Below are positions 17,334 to 25,582 of a stretch of DNA of 57,645 bases, piece by piece. The DNA is from Vibrio ouci (GTDB lineage: Bacteria; Pseudomonadota; Gammaproteobacteria; Enterobacterales; Vibrionaceae), in assembly GCF_004551525.1 (NCBI RefSeq), contig NZ_SATR01000031.1, positions 1 to 57,645 of the forward strand. Direction: 5' to 3'. Under the pieces are notes generated by a model. That model was not told the origin of the DNA and ran no database searches. It was given only the letters and a program-made list of their open reading frames with translations. The stretch's first letter is position 1, and the number at the start of each line of letters is the position of its first letter. The position numbers and the translations under genes were made by a program.

Positions 17334-17411
17334 ACCAAGTAGCTCAAGATAAACTTGATTAAAAACTTTAAGAGGTAATGATGTGTGTCCAGTTAGAGAT
17401 GTCCCAGGGAT

Positions 17412-17550
17412 GCTGCACTTGCCCGTCGAGGCTACATCGTTGCCTTTCTTGAGTCATAGCCCGCTATACGGAGGCCACCTTGATAGGTTTGAAACAAACT
17501 CCGGGGATCACTCGGGGCATGCCCGGAACACTCCAACCACTCACGGTTAA
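17412..17550 (+). pseudogene. Deleted copy of the alpha/beta hydrolase 3' end
   Basis: Positions 17412-17459 match the hydrolase gene downstream, but in two joined pieces: the part around 18458-18484 (cttgcccgtcg.ggctacatcgt) runs straight into the gene's 3' end around 19161-19181 (tgcctttcttga.tcata). The join lies within the short repeat acatcgt found at both points. Similarity continues past the stop to about 17550 (actcgggg, tgccc, ctcacggttaa). So this is a remnant of a duplicated hydrolase gene, collapsed by deletion of nearly 700 bp. Confidence 0.75.
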
Positions 17551-17725
17551 CGAGACGCTGGCTAACCCGTTCGCCCTACGGCGATAAGGTCCGTCAACCG
17601 GGCGCCTTGTGTGAATCCCCCACCGTTTGACTCACCTTGCACATCCAATTCTCTGCGACCAATACACTCATGAGATGAAGCCACTGAATTGGCTTCATTC
17701 TGGATATAAAAGGTGAGCATGGTGA
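17551..17725. other. Intergenic
   Basis: No gene or structured element recognised between the hydrolase remnant and the small PAS-like gene. Confidence 0.4.
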
Positions 17726-18022
17726 TCACGGTTTTTCTTCCGAGCGGCTCATAGAGACGTTTTTCATCTTGACCAGTAAAATCAACCAGGATAATGAACA
17801 GAGTGCCGCGAGGAGTAACATCGCACTTGAATAAGACGCCATAAAGCCATCGGTGATCATCAAGTCGCTTTGCTGGCTGAGACCGAACAACTCGACACTG
17901 GACTGGTTCGCATACAGATACTTTCCCTGTTTGTCTTTTACCATCACCGGGACTGTCATTTGATCAGCGAAATCAACTACATCGCCAATGACACTGTCGC
18001 TCAAAGAAAACGTCTTGCTCAC
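17726..18022 (-). CDS. Short PAS-like plus membrane-segment protein, probably truncated
   Basis: Residues 10-50 (DQMTVPVMVKDKQGKYLYANQ, then FGLSQQSDL) look like the start of a PAS sensor domain, as in LuxR- or GGDEF-type regulators. Instead of the rest of PAS, the protein ends with one hydrophobic helix (SSAMLLLAALCSLSWLILLV) and a basic tail. This is too short for a working PAS fold, so I think it is a truncated or fused remnant. There is no clear partner gene. Confidence 0.4.
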   Translation of the reverse strand: MSKTFSLSDSVIGDVVDFADQMTVPVMVKDKQGKYLYANQSSVELFGLSQQSDLMITDGFMASYSSAMLLLAALCSLSWLILLVKMKNVSMSRSEEKP

Positions 18023-18164
18023 GATACTCTCTTAATATACGCACCCATTCCGTTCTATCAGTAAAAGAGAGTCACGAGAATATGTTTATAAATAATTAAT
18101 AACTAGTTTGGATTGCTGAAGTTCCCCGATAATGCCTCCGATAAACTCAATTGGAGCACACCCT

Positions 18165-19181
18165 ATGAAATGGACACTCTTACTGTTTGCCGCTTTGCTT
18201 TCTCTGTCGACCTTGTCGTTCGCCGCTGAGACTGGGTTCAGACAGGTGATCCTCAAAGACAACCCGGCGCGTCCACTGAACACCACCATTTGGTACCCCA
18301 CGCAAGCGGTGTCTGACCGCATTCGCGTGGGTGACACTGCGCTGTTTATCGGCACAAGTGTCATTCATAATGCCGACCTCAGTCCGGGCAAGTTTCCGGT
18401 GGTGGTGCTTTCTCACGGCTATCTGGGAAGTTGGCGCAGTCTGAACTGGTTGGCCTCTGCGCTTGCCCGTCGTGGCTACATCGTCGCCGCCGCGGATCAC
18501 CCTGGCACCACCGCACTCGATCTCTCGCCACAGCATGCGGCTCAATGGTGGGAAAGACCTCGAGATGTATCACGACTCCTCACATACCTGCAAACCGAGC
18601 CCCGCTGGAAGCACGCTCTGGACACCAGCAACATCTCCGCCATTGGCCACTCGTTAGGGGGGTGGACCGTGATGCAGTTGGCGGGGGCCCAAATTGACCG
18701 GCCGAAGCTCAAAGCCGGATGTCTGACATTTCCTAGCCCACTGATATGCGAGCTTTCCGAAAAACTGGGGCTCTCTCGTATTCAGGGCACCGAGCCAAAC
18801 CACAACGACTTATCCGATCCTCGGATTAAGCGCGTGATCAGTCTCGACTTGGGGGTTGCCCGAAGCTTGTCCGTTAAAAGCCTGAAAGAGACTAAGGTAC
18901 CCAGTCTGATCCTGGCGGCGGGTATCGATATTGTCGAGATCCCGCAAGCCCATGAATCGGGCTATATTGCGGAGCATCTACCTCTGAACCTAAGACGATA
19001 CAAAGTCTACGAAGCAGCGAGTCATTTCAGTTTCATGCAACGCTGTAAGCCGAGTGCAAAAGCGATGATGGCAACCGAAAACCCCGGCGACAGTATTGTT
19101 TGCAGCGATGGGGCAGCCACCCCACGGCTCCAGTTACATCAGGCGATGCTGGCCGACATCGTTGCCTTTCTTGAATCATAA
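18165..19181 (+). CDS. Secreted alpha/beta hydrolase
   Basis: ATG 18165, behind a ggag site, starts a standard signal peptide (MKWTLLLFAALLSLSTLSFA, cut before AETG). A start at 18132 would put 11 residues in front of the signal and is unlikely. The mature protein shows VVVLSHGYLGSW (oxyanion loop), DHPG and the nucleophile elbow GHSLGGW; the catalytic His is probably in ASHFSF near the C-terminus. It resembles the PAF-acetylhydrolase/dienelactone-hydrolase-like secreted esterases. Cysteines in the second half could form disulfides. Substrate unknown; a decayed partial duplicate lies upstream. Confidence 0.85.
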   Translation: MKWTLLLFAALLSLSTLSFAAETGFRQVILKDNPARPLNTTIWYPTQAVSDRIRVGDTALFIGTSVIHNADLSPGKFPVVVLSHGYLGSWRSLNWLASALARRGYIVAAADHPGTTALDLSPQHAAQWWERPRDVSRLLTYLQTEPRWKHALDTSNISAIGHSLGGWTVMQLAGAQIDRPKLKAGCLTFPSPLICELSEKLGLSRIQGTEPNHNDLSDPRIKRVISLDLGVARSLSVKSLKETKVPSLILAAGIDIVEIPQAHESGYIAEHLPLNLRRYKVYEAASHFSFMQRCKPSAKAMMATENPGDSIVCSDGAATPRLQLHQAMLADIVAFLES

Positions 19182-19665
19182 CCGATAGTCACTCGGGGGT
19201 TGCCCAGTAATTCTTGAAAACTCACGGTTAAAATTCGATTTGGTACAGGCTTTTCTCCCTCCTGCAGTGAGGGCCCTGCTCAGAAGGTCTACTGATGCTG
19301 ACAACAATCCCCCCAGCAATGGCAGGAAGCAGTATTAATTAGCCAACGGACAGAACCCAATCCGTATGTTGCACATTCTTTTGCAAGATATCATAGGAAA
19401 TCACACCATCCACATCCGCGGAAAACAACAAATATCAAGCCGGTTATTCGTTCAGCAAAAAGGCTCTCAAAAGCTCACTGAATCTTACTTACTCTGGAAA
19501 GTTGAACGATGACTTAAAGCCACCATAAGAGTTGGGGATTCACATTCACGTGTTGATATGCGCACATCCTCATTTAAGGAGGGAGGTTAAAACAAAGAAA
19601 CTACAATGCTGATGATCTTTTTCCGAGTGTTGATGACCCTAAAATGACTACAACGATATATTGGT
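19182..19665. other. Intergenic
   Basis: No full gene. An open stretch ending with a stop at 19510 (reading ...SYLLWKVER) could be a decayed gene end but has no recognisable identity. The rest is uninformative. Confidence 0.3.
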
Positions 19666-19689
19666 AATGTTAGGTATATAGCTAACATT
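19666..19689. promoter_or_regulatory. Probable HipB operator of the truncated hipBA locus
   Basis: aatgttag / ctaacatt are perfect 8-bp arms around the 8-bp spacer gtatatag, ending 10 bp before the hipB start. The arm-N8-arm layout matches E. coli HipB operators (tatcc-N8-ggata), so autoregulation is likely. Confidence 0.6.
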
Positions 19690-19699
19690 TTGAGGCAGT

Positions 19700-19957
19700 A
19701 TGGCTACACGTAGTAACATTGGCAAGCAGGTCAAACAAAGCAGGAAACAGAAGCAACTGACTCAAGCGGAACTCGCTAAAATTACCCGAATCAACAAAAC
19801 AACGATCTCTGAAATTGAGAATGGCCGCTTTACTGGCTCGTTTGATATCTTTGAGAGACTCCTTGATTCGCTGGACTTACAGTTTTCTGTCATACCTAAG
19901 TCCCATTCACTGCCTGATTGGGATGAGATAGAAACACTTTTTTCTGAGGGCGAGTAA
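19700..19957 (+). CDS. hipB: HipB-like XRE antitoxin
   Basis: An 85-aa helix-turn-helix protein: IGKQVKQSRKQKQLTQAELA, then INKTTISEIENGRF for the recognition helix, then the LQFSVIPK strand that forms the HipB dimer beta-lid. HipB neutralises the HipA kinase and represses the operon. A tgagg ribosome-binding site precedes the ATG, and the operator palindrome sits just upstream. The partner hipA begins at the last base of this gene but is truncated, so the antitoxin is now an orphan repressor. Confidence 0.85.
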   Translation: MATRSNIGKQVKQSRKQKQLTQAELAKITRINKTTISEIENGRFTGSFDIFERLLDSLDLQFSVIPKSHSLPDWDEIETLFSEGE

Positions 19958-20066
19958 TGGAAGCGACATTGCCGAATAAAATAACCAGGCTGGATGTACT
20001 CTCTGATAGCCATGAGTTAGGTGTCCTTACCCATGGTTTCACACATCTATTTACACCAACTGTTGA
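19957..20066 (+). pseudogene. hipA N-terminal remnant
   Basis: The frame starting at ATG 19957 reads ITRLDVLSDSHELGVLTH, the usual first beta strands of a HipA N-terminal subdomain, and then runs into unrelated DNA that belongs to an antisense IS fragment. About 35 of some 420 codons remain, so no kinase is made. The point of change near 20066 is approximate. Confidence 0.6.
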
Positions 20067-20279
20067 ACTTGTCGGACGCTTAAACTCAAAATATCAGCAG
20101 CATCGGCTCTGCGGATTCGACGGTCACAAACATCTTGAATTACTTTAAAACGGTTAATGTCAGAAGCACTCATAGTCACTAGCATCTCAATGTCCTTAGC
20201 TAAGGGCTGTGAACCAAGTTTAGTGAGCTCGTGCTAAAGAGACATTTTAACTTTGATAAATAGTGACATTACAACTTTG
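20067..20279 (-). mobile_element. IS fragment, ISNCY-type transposase N-terminus
   Basis: Read on the minus strand, an ATG near 20196 opens MLVTMSASDINRFKVIQDVC followed by DRRIRRADAADILSLSVRQ, an N-terminal helix-turn-helix typical of ISNCY-family transposases. The frame ends where hipA sequence begins. The other end (20220-20279) contains gagacattttaac and agtgacattacaac, repeated motifs of an IS terminus. Most of the element is gone. It probably truncated hipA. Confidence 0.65.
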
Positions 20280-20477
20280 CGCTTACATGTCATGTCATGT
20301 CAAGTACGCATTACGTACATTATGTTAAATAACATTGTAAGCGCCTGCGAATTCCTATGCCACTCCTCGGTTTCCACCTAATCCATTGAACATAAAGGAT
20401 TTACCATAAAATATCTAATAAGCAGTATTGATAATCTGTCGATTTCAATATTGCCTATTAGGGTTAAATACATTTAG
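20280..20477. other. Intergenic
   Basis: Contains a short catgt tandem (about 20285-20301) and AT-rich sequence. No gene seen. Confidence 0.4.
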
Positions 20478-20516
20478 TTATAGTGCGTTATTATGGCTAA
20501 GTTGCTGGCTAAATAG
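20478..20516 (-). pseudogene. 3' remnant of a cysA-like gene
   Basis: On the minus strand this reads LFSQQLSHNNAL-stop, against FSQPLSNDNAL-stop at the end of the intact cysA at 25583. DNA similarity continues past the stop (ctataactaaat). It is a fossil of a second cysA end, about 5.1 kb from the first and in the same orientation. Confidence 0.6.
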
Positions 20517-20922
20517 ATAGTGTTTACCTAACGAATTGCTTGTGCCCACACGTGCTCAATTGAGCACATTTTCAGAGATGCTTTTATTGAGAAATCCGGG
20601 TATCCAGATTGCCCCGGACTCTGTTTTCCACAACGATAAAGGCTCACGTCAAATTCAGTCGAACGAAAAAACGTCCCGATGGTTTCTTGCAATCGCTCAT
20701 TGTGATCGGCCCTGCTTTCTAACGAATCCGTCACCGAGCACCACTTGTTTAGCAAAACGTTCAAGGACTTGTGTTCCCCATTGAATTCCGGCGCGGTAAG
20801 GACAGCAGACTCCGGTGCGAAATGGCTTACCTACGTACTGGATAATATAATATGGCCGCCTGTTGGGGTGCTCTCCTTCCTAAAGACAGAACGCAATTGT
20901 GCCTATCTCCAATAGATACCAC
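20517..20922. other. Intergenic with a perfect 16-bp palindrome
   Basis: gtgctcaattgagcac at 20552-20567 is a perfect palindrome, perhaps an operator or the end of a lost element. Overlapping short frames on both strands lack ribosome-binding sites. Decayed coding DNA on the minus strand is possible but not identified. Confidence 0.4.
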
Positions 20923-22053
20923 CTATTCGGAGCCCGCGGCTTCCCACTCAGTCGCACCAGAAAAATGGGACAAGATCTTGATGAGGTCATTGCGCTGCGC
21001 ATCAATGTCAGGGTTTCGCCCATTAAACAGCGCAACCACAGAATACGTATCATTAAGTCGCCCGATCAGAGCCGAACTGCCCGGCAGTGAACCGAACAGG
21101 AACCAAGTGTCATAGCCGAGATAATCGTAATTGCTCCAGGGCTCACGCAGCACATCCGGCACCCGTTCCAATCGATCAATGCGCATTAGAACCTGAACCA
21201 GCGACCTTGCATTCGTGGCCATCCCTCCCGCCGAACTTATGTTGGACATGTTGAGTGCGTAAGGCAATTCGAAATACTCAGAGCGGTACTCGACTTCCTC
21301 CCCTATTCGACTCACCCCTCCCGAGGCGGTGAGACGGAAATCGGCGATTTGCTTGAACGTATCACGCGCGAGGTATTCGTACACACTCATCCCGGTCACT
21401 TTTCGGACCACGGCCCCGAGCACGACATAACCGACATTCGAATAGCTCTCCTGAGCCCCGGGCGAAAAGCTGAGCGGAATTTGGTTTAACAACAACTGGA
21501 AAACCGTAGCGGGCGCCAAGTCGGGCTCAAGAAAAAGTCGCCGATCGAGTTGCTGGCTGAGCCCCGCACGATGACGCAGAAGATGGTCAAGAGTGATGGA
21601 TGCGACCTCAGGTTGGTAGGGTAAGTCCCCCCATTCATTGAACAGGACTCCCGACTCGGAAAAGGGTTTGTCACTCAGCGATACTACACCCTTCTGAGCC
21701 AGGTCGAGCACGGCGATCAGAGTGAGTACTTTCGAGACACTCGCGATACGGTACAACTGCTCTGGCCGATTGGCTTGGGGTTGTTTTGCGTATTGTTTGA
21801 GGTGCACCAACCGTTCACGCTGAACAATACCAATCACCCCTTGCTCGATCCGGTGAGTGGACAAATAAGACTGGATGGCCTGCTCAAATTGCTTGAGGGT
21901 TGAACGCGGGGTTGCCTCCTGAGCTTGCGCGCCTGATTGCCTCACTTCACTTGGTATCCCCTGAGATGTTATCCCGAGATTTTCATCTACCTTGGCGTAG
22001 GCCGAGACAGAGAGCAACAAGACGAAACAGTGACAAATCAGGAAGCCGCGCAT
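20923..22053 (-). CDS. Secreted serine hydrolase, beta-lactamase class C / PBP4-like family
   Basis: The signal peptide (MRGFLICHCFVLLLSVSAYA) exports the protein. The beta-lactamase-related motifs are present: SxxK in SVSKVLT near residue 107, YxN in YSNVGYVVLG, and a C-terminal FGSLPGSSALIG in the place of the KTG/HxG strand. The 376-aa length fits EstB/PBP4*-like esterases and D-amino-acid peptidases. True beta-lactamase activity is doubtful given the loose third motif. It is followed 9 bp upstream (its 5' side) by a small hypothetical gene on the same strand. A collapsed relative lies at 51663-51890. Confidence 0.85.
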   Translation of the reverse strand: MRGFLICHCFVLLLSVSAYAKVDENLGITSQGIPSEVRQSGAQAQEATPRSTLKQFEQAIQSYLSTHRIEQGVIGIVQRERLVHLKQYAKQPQANRPEQLYRIASVSKVLTLIAVLDLAQKGVVSLSDKPFSESGVLFNEWGDLPYQPEVASITLDHLLRHRAGLSQQLDRRLFLEPDLAPATVFQLLLNQIPLSFSPGAQESYSNVGYVVLGAVVRKVTGMSVYEYLARDTFKQIADFRLTASGGVSRIGEEVEYRSEYFELPYALNMSNISSAGGMATNARSLVQVLMRIDRLERVPDVLREPWSNYDYLGYDTWFLFGSLPGSSALIGRLNDTYSVVALFNGRNPDIDAQRNDLIKILSHFSGATEWEAAGSE

Positions 22054-22062
22054 TCGGTAGCC

Positions 22063-22401
22063 TTATCGTTGGGATTTGGAGGCGGTGAGGCACTCGCTAA
22101 AATTTTGGGCCGATATCTTGCCCTCTCTAAACGTGAGCGGTAGATCAAATTGACCATTACCTTCGATACTCAACGTCTGTTCTCCTGGTGGCCTTAGTCG
22201 TGATAACATTCTGAAATTGCCAGCGTTTACCGTTTCTAAACCCAGGAGCCCCGACGCCAGCAGCGCTGAAGGCGCTCCAACGAGTCTGTTCACGAGTGAA
22301 ATTCGTTCGCTGACACTATCATTTGCCATACTCTGCGCCTCAGGACCACTCTCATGTGATAAAAGAGTTGTTACACATTTACGAAATGGCTCACGGGTCA
22401 A
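22063..22401 (-). CDS. Hypothetical protein (112 aa)
   Basis: It lies directly upstream of the serine hydrolase on the same strand, 9 bp apart, so they may be co-transcribed. No signal peptide or motif is recognised. The second half (SRLRPPGEQTLSIEGNGQFD, then LPLTFREGKI) resembles a beta-rich domain, and the whole could be the 3' end of a larger lost gene. Start uncertain. Confidence 0.4.
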   Translation of the reverse strand: MTREPFRKCVTTLLSHESGPEAQSMANDSVSERISLVNRLVGAPSALLASGLLGLETVNAGNFRMLSRLRPPGEQTLSIEGNGQFDLPLTFREGKISAQNFSECLTASKSQR

Positions 22402-22781
22402 AGATTAAACTAACGCGTCCCTTTTCACTGTTTATTAAAAGCTATTTGTTATTATTAATTTCATGAGTGCTGTCCTGTGACGAAGAAGGTATCTGTACGC
22501 TAAGAAGGCCCGACCATCAAATGCTAACCACGGCACCAAAGTATTGCCAGCGATACTGCGAACAGCCCCACCCCAACTTAGTCGCCTTGCCTATTCCCAT
22601 CGCGGGAAAATATCAGCATAAATTACTCATTCCATTGACAATTATTTGGCACAAACGCAATAACCAGAATCCTAAAGTAGGGTGGTTGAGGGAGACGACT
22701 AAGACCCTGTATAGTGAAAATTGAACGACGAATGGTTAGCCGTTCGTAGCCCAACGCAAGCCAAAAATTGGTTAGTGGCAA
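22402..22781. other. Intergenic with a terminator-like hairpin
   Basis: Apart from the hairpin at 22728-22747 no feature is recognised. The frame running through 22467-22724 on the plus strand has no ribosome-binding site and unlikely composition. Confidence 0.4.
22728..22747 (-). terminator. Hairpin downstream of the 203-aa gene
   Basis: acgaatgg / ccgttcgt form an 8-bp stem (one T-G pair) with loop ttag, 35 bp past the stop of the minus-strand gene at 22782. Only a short U-rich tail follows, so it is a weak terminator candidate. Confidence 0.35.
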
Positions 22782-23393
22782 TTAGTAGCAACCTGATAAC
22801 CTTTTTTCATTGTTGATGTAATGTTCATCGAGCCCTAAAGCGGCCAACTGATGGAATGCCGTTTTCTCATTTCCACCCACTGCGAGTAGTTTACCTCTCA
22901 TCTGTGCCACCAATGCGCACCTCACTTCTCTACCATTTTCCAACGCAAAGGACTCACGAAACATTTGCGCTGCAGTTTTATCCTGTTTGAGCAAAAAAAC
23001 ACTCGTTCCAATGACTTCAAGAAACTCGGAACGACTTTTATGTCTCACACTATCAACTCTGCTTTGAGTCAGCCTATTTATAATTTGTTGTTCATAGCTA
23101 TCCACGAGAGTATTCGCCGCATTAAGACTTTTTTTCCATTCGTACCTCATACTTTCAAGCGTCAAGTTGTCCGTAGGCAGGTTATATTTGTTGTGTTCTT
23201 TAATGGCAGTTTCCACTAAAATTTGTGCTTGATATCTACTCAATTCCAGATCGTTCAAGTTAAAAGAACCAGCGTCCGTAAGCCATTTATCGTCCGTTTT
23301 TAAGATCGCTAATGCCAAAGGTGTCCTCAGTTGAGGCCACATTTTACCCATAGATAGATAATTCCGAAATAATGAACCCGACACCATCAACAC
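22782..23393 (-). CDS. Hypothetical helical protein, possibly a truncated C-terminal domain
   Basis: A 203-aa soluble, helix-rich protein with a TPR-like rhythm (SRYQAQILVETAIKEHNKYN, later TAAQMFRESFALENGREVRC and LAALGLDEHY). Such tails occur at the C-termini of O-antigen ligase/PglL-type polymerases, so it might be the remaining end of one, but the membrane part is absent. No signal peptide. A neighbouring gene pair on the other strand is a methyltransferase and a small-molecule exporter. Function unknown. Confidence 0.45.
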   Translation of the reverse strand: MLMVSGSLFRNYLSMGKMWPQLRTPLALAILKTDDKWLTDAGSFNLNDLELSRYQAQILVETAIKEHNKYNLPTDNLTLESMRYEWKKSLNAANTLVDSYEQQIINRLTQSRVDSVRHKSRSEFLEVIGTSVFLLKQDKTAAQMFRESFALENGREVRCALVAQMRGKLLAVGGNEKTAFHQLAALGLDEHYINNEKRLSGCY

Positions 23394-23526
23394 TTCACCG
23401 AAAAATTCAATTAATTCGAAATAAAGTAAAGTATTAACAGATCCAAAATTAATCTTAATTTATTAATTTTGGATGATGTGTGCGGTTATTATTAAGGGCT
23501 ATCAAACAATCTGGCTAATAATAACC

Positions 23527-24297
23527 ATGGATAATAATGAATACCCTTGGGGGAAAATACGATGGCATAATAAAGAACTCTTTTCTATAGACGACGTTAA
23601 ATTCCATTTAGTTTCGTGGGGAAGTCCAAAAAAGAAAAGCACCCCAAATAATTTCGTATTAGTGAAAGACCCTTCTTTCTCCAAATCAATGGCTAGAATT
23701 TGTGCCCCTTTAACTCCGAAGAACATTGTTGAGTTTGGTCTGTATCATGGTGCTAGCCTCGTCTTATTGGATAAAATCTTCACTCCTGATGCCATCGTGG
23801 GCATCGATGAGCGCCAGGAACACCCATCGTTAAGTCAATACCGCAAGAGTTCTCTAGCGCACGCATCCATTACGCCTTACTGCGGGGTAAAACAAGATGA
23901 TGTGAACACGTTAAGTCATATTTTCGACTTACACTTCCCCAAAAGAAATGTTGATCTGATAATTGATGACTGTAGCCATTTATATGAACCCACAAAAACC
24001 ACGTTTTTAACCGCGTTCCCTTATCTAACGCCAGGAGGAATATACATCATTGAGGATTGGGGATGGGCACACTGGCCTGGAGAGTTTCAGGAAAAAGAAT
24101 TATTTCCTGGTACGCCTTTGAGTAAATTAGTCTTTGAGTTAATCATGCTACAAAGTGTTATTCCCAATGTCATTGCTAAGATCGAAACGGACTATCATCA
24201 TGTCGCAATTACCAAAGGAGAAGACAGTCATTGCGATTATGGAAACTTGTTTGACCTTATAAAGTGTAAGACGTCAATCAAGTTAAAGAAACAATGA
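23527..24297 (+). CDS. Class I SAM-dependent methyltransferase (CmcI/Methyltransf_24-like)
   Basis: The SAM-binding start is IVEFGLYHGASLVLLDKIF, followed by IVGIDERQEH (acidic end of strand 2), and DLIIDDCSHLYEPTKTTF, then FPYLTPGGIYIIEDWGWAHW, a layout typical of sugar- or antibiotic-modifying O-methyltransferases near CmcI. ATG 23527 gives a sensible N-terminus; an ATG at 23473 adds 18 odd residues. Its stop overlaps the transporter gene by 4 bp, so product and export are probably linked. Substrate unknown. Confidence 0.75.
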   Translation: MDNNEYPWGKIRWHNKELFSIDDVKFHLVSWGSPKKKSTPNNFVLVKDPSFSKSMARICAPLTPKNIVEFGLYHGASLVLLDKIFTPDAIVGIDERQEHPSLSQYRKSSLAHASITPYCGVKQDDVNTLSHIFDLHFPKRNVDLIIDDCSHLYEPTKTTFLTAFPYLTPGGIYIIEDWGWAHWPGEFQEKELFPGTPLSKLVFELIMLQSVIPNVIAKIETDYHHVAITKGEDSHCDYGNLFDLIKCKTSIKLKKQ

Positions 24298-25148
24298 CTG
24301 GCCATGACTATGTTCTGGCTCTCGCTGTTATATTTAGTTCACTAGACAAATGGATATCACGAGTCTTTCTGAAAAAAACGCCTTTATGCAATGAATATTT
24401 ACTGGTTTATCAAGTCACATGCAGTGTACTCGCTGGGATGTTTGTTATCTTTGAAATCGGACACACTCCGACACTGAGCGACAATAAAACCGACATGCGG
24501 GAGCTGTTTCTTTTAATTATATCCAGTATTTTCTCCTGGATGGGATTTGCATACTCGACGTTTAAGGCTCGAGCCTCAATTGAACTAGGCGTTGTTTCGA
24601 TAATCTCTAAGACAAAGATCATCTGGAGTACTCTGTTCGGAGTAAGCCTTTTAAATGAGACGCTGACTTTCCTTCAAATAATGGGCGTTATACTCATACT
24701 TGTTGCTTCAATGCTCATCAGCAAAAGGGACCAAACAAATCATCTTTTTTCCGCCAATCTCCACGCGTGGCTCGCCCCGATTTTTCTCACGGTTGCTATA
24801 GGCATTGATAAAGTGCTTACGCTGTACTTACCCTCTAGCATTGTTCTTTTTATCGGTTTTTCTGGAACGGCTCTTTTGACCCCCCTACTGTTTAAAATTC
24901 ATTATAGGTTGATCAAAACAGTGCTAGTTAACGCAGTAATAACCGCCGCTTGTGGCACAGCGAGCTACTACTTTCTCTTAGAAGTGCTAAACACCAACGC
25001 GTTGAGTTTAGTCATGGCCATATTTCAAGGCGCCTTCATCCTCGATGTTCTGTTTGGTTACTTCGTTTTACACGAGAACACCAACCTTAGAAGGAAGGCA
25101 GTCTCTTGTTTACTCGCCACCCTTGGTCTTTTCATTTTAGTTTCATAA
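24294..25148 (+). CDS. DMT/EamA-family transporter
   Basis: 284 aa with ten predicted transmembrane helices in two EamA repeats; the end of the first is IMGVILILVASMLIS and the second ends with LLATLGLFILVS. The VVSIISKTKIIWSTLFGVSLLNE region (first half) is the characteristic EamA helix pair with a conserved acidic residue. The family exports metabolites or carries nucleotide sugars. Translationally coupled to the methyltransferase. A related function in exporting the methylated product is inferred. Confidence 0.8.
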   Translation: MTGHDYVLALAVIFSSLDKWISRVFLKKTPLCNEYLLVYQVTCSVLAGMFVIFEIGHTPTLSDNKTDMRELFLLIISSIFSWMGFAYSTFKARASIELGVVSIISKTKIIWSTLFGVSLLNETLTFLQIMGVILILVASMLISKRDQTNHLFSANLHAWLAPIFLTVAIGIDKVLTLYLPSSIVLFIGFSGTALLTPLLFKIHYRLIKTVLVNAVITAACGTASYYFLLEVLNTNALSLVMAIFQGAFILDVLFGYFVLHENTNLRRKAVSCLLATLGLFILVS

Positions 25149-25582
25149 TGTACACCGATTTTGCAGAACGCCAAGTTAAAATGTATGGCGCAAATATTGT
25201 TGGATAACCCACCTTGCCATAGTGGTTCGCGACAACTCGATAATCGAGCGTTCATTTTATTCTTCTGTTCATAACTATTGGAGATAAATATGTTATTCGT
25301 TCAGCCATCTATGATCGTGAGACTAGTTTTCACAGTATAGAGGCTTCATCAATCAGTCATAAACTATTACCGTGTTTGGGCGCTGATAGCACGAAAACGT
25401 GGCAAAAAACTGATCGAAGATAGCCCGGCGCTTGGTGTTCACGCCTTCACTCATACAGCAAGATTGCATGTGAAGACGGTGCACACCCAATAACCAACAT
25501 ACCGAATCTAGGTTAGCCTGATCATTATTTTAGATCCCGTCTCTCTGAAATAAGATGGCACATTAAGGTCAAATGTATTTAG
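25149..25582. other. Intergenic
   Basis: An open stretch on the plus strand around 25346-25490 looks partly coding (reading YYRVWALIARKRGKKLIED) but has stops, no start and no recognised family. It may be a decayed gene end. The cysA stop marks the right side. Confidence 0.3.

Noticed and set aside
20923..22053. True class C beta-lactamase (AmpC)
   Set aside because: SxxK and YxN are present but the third motif is not a clear KTG, and general length and sequence fit esterase/peptidase-like relatives better.
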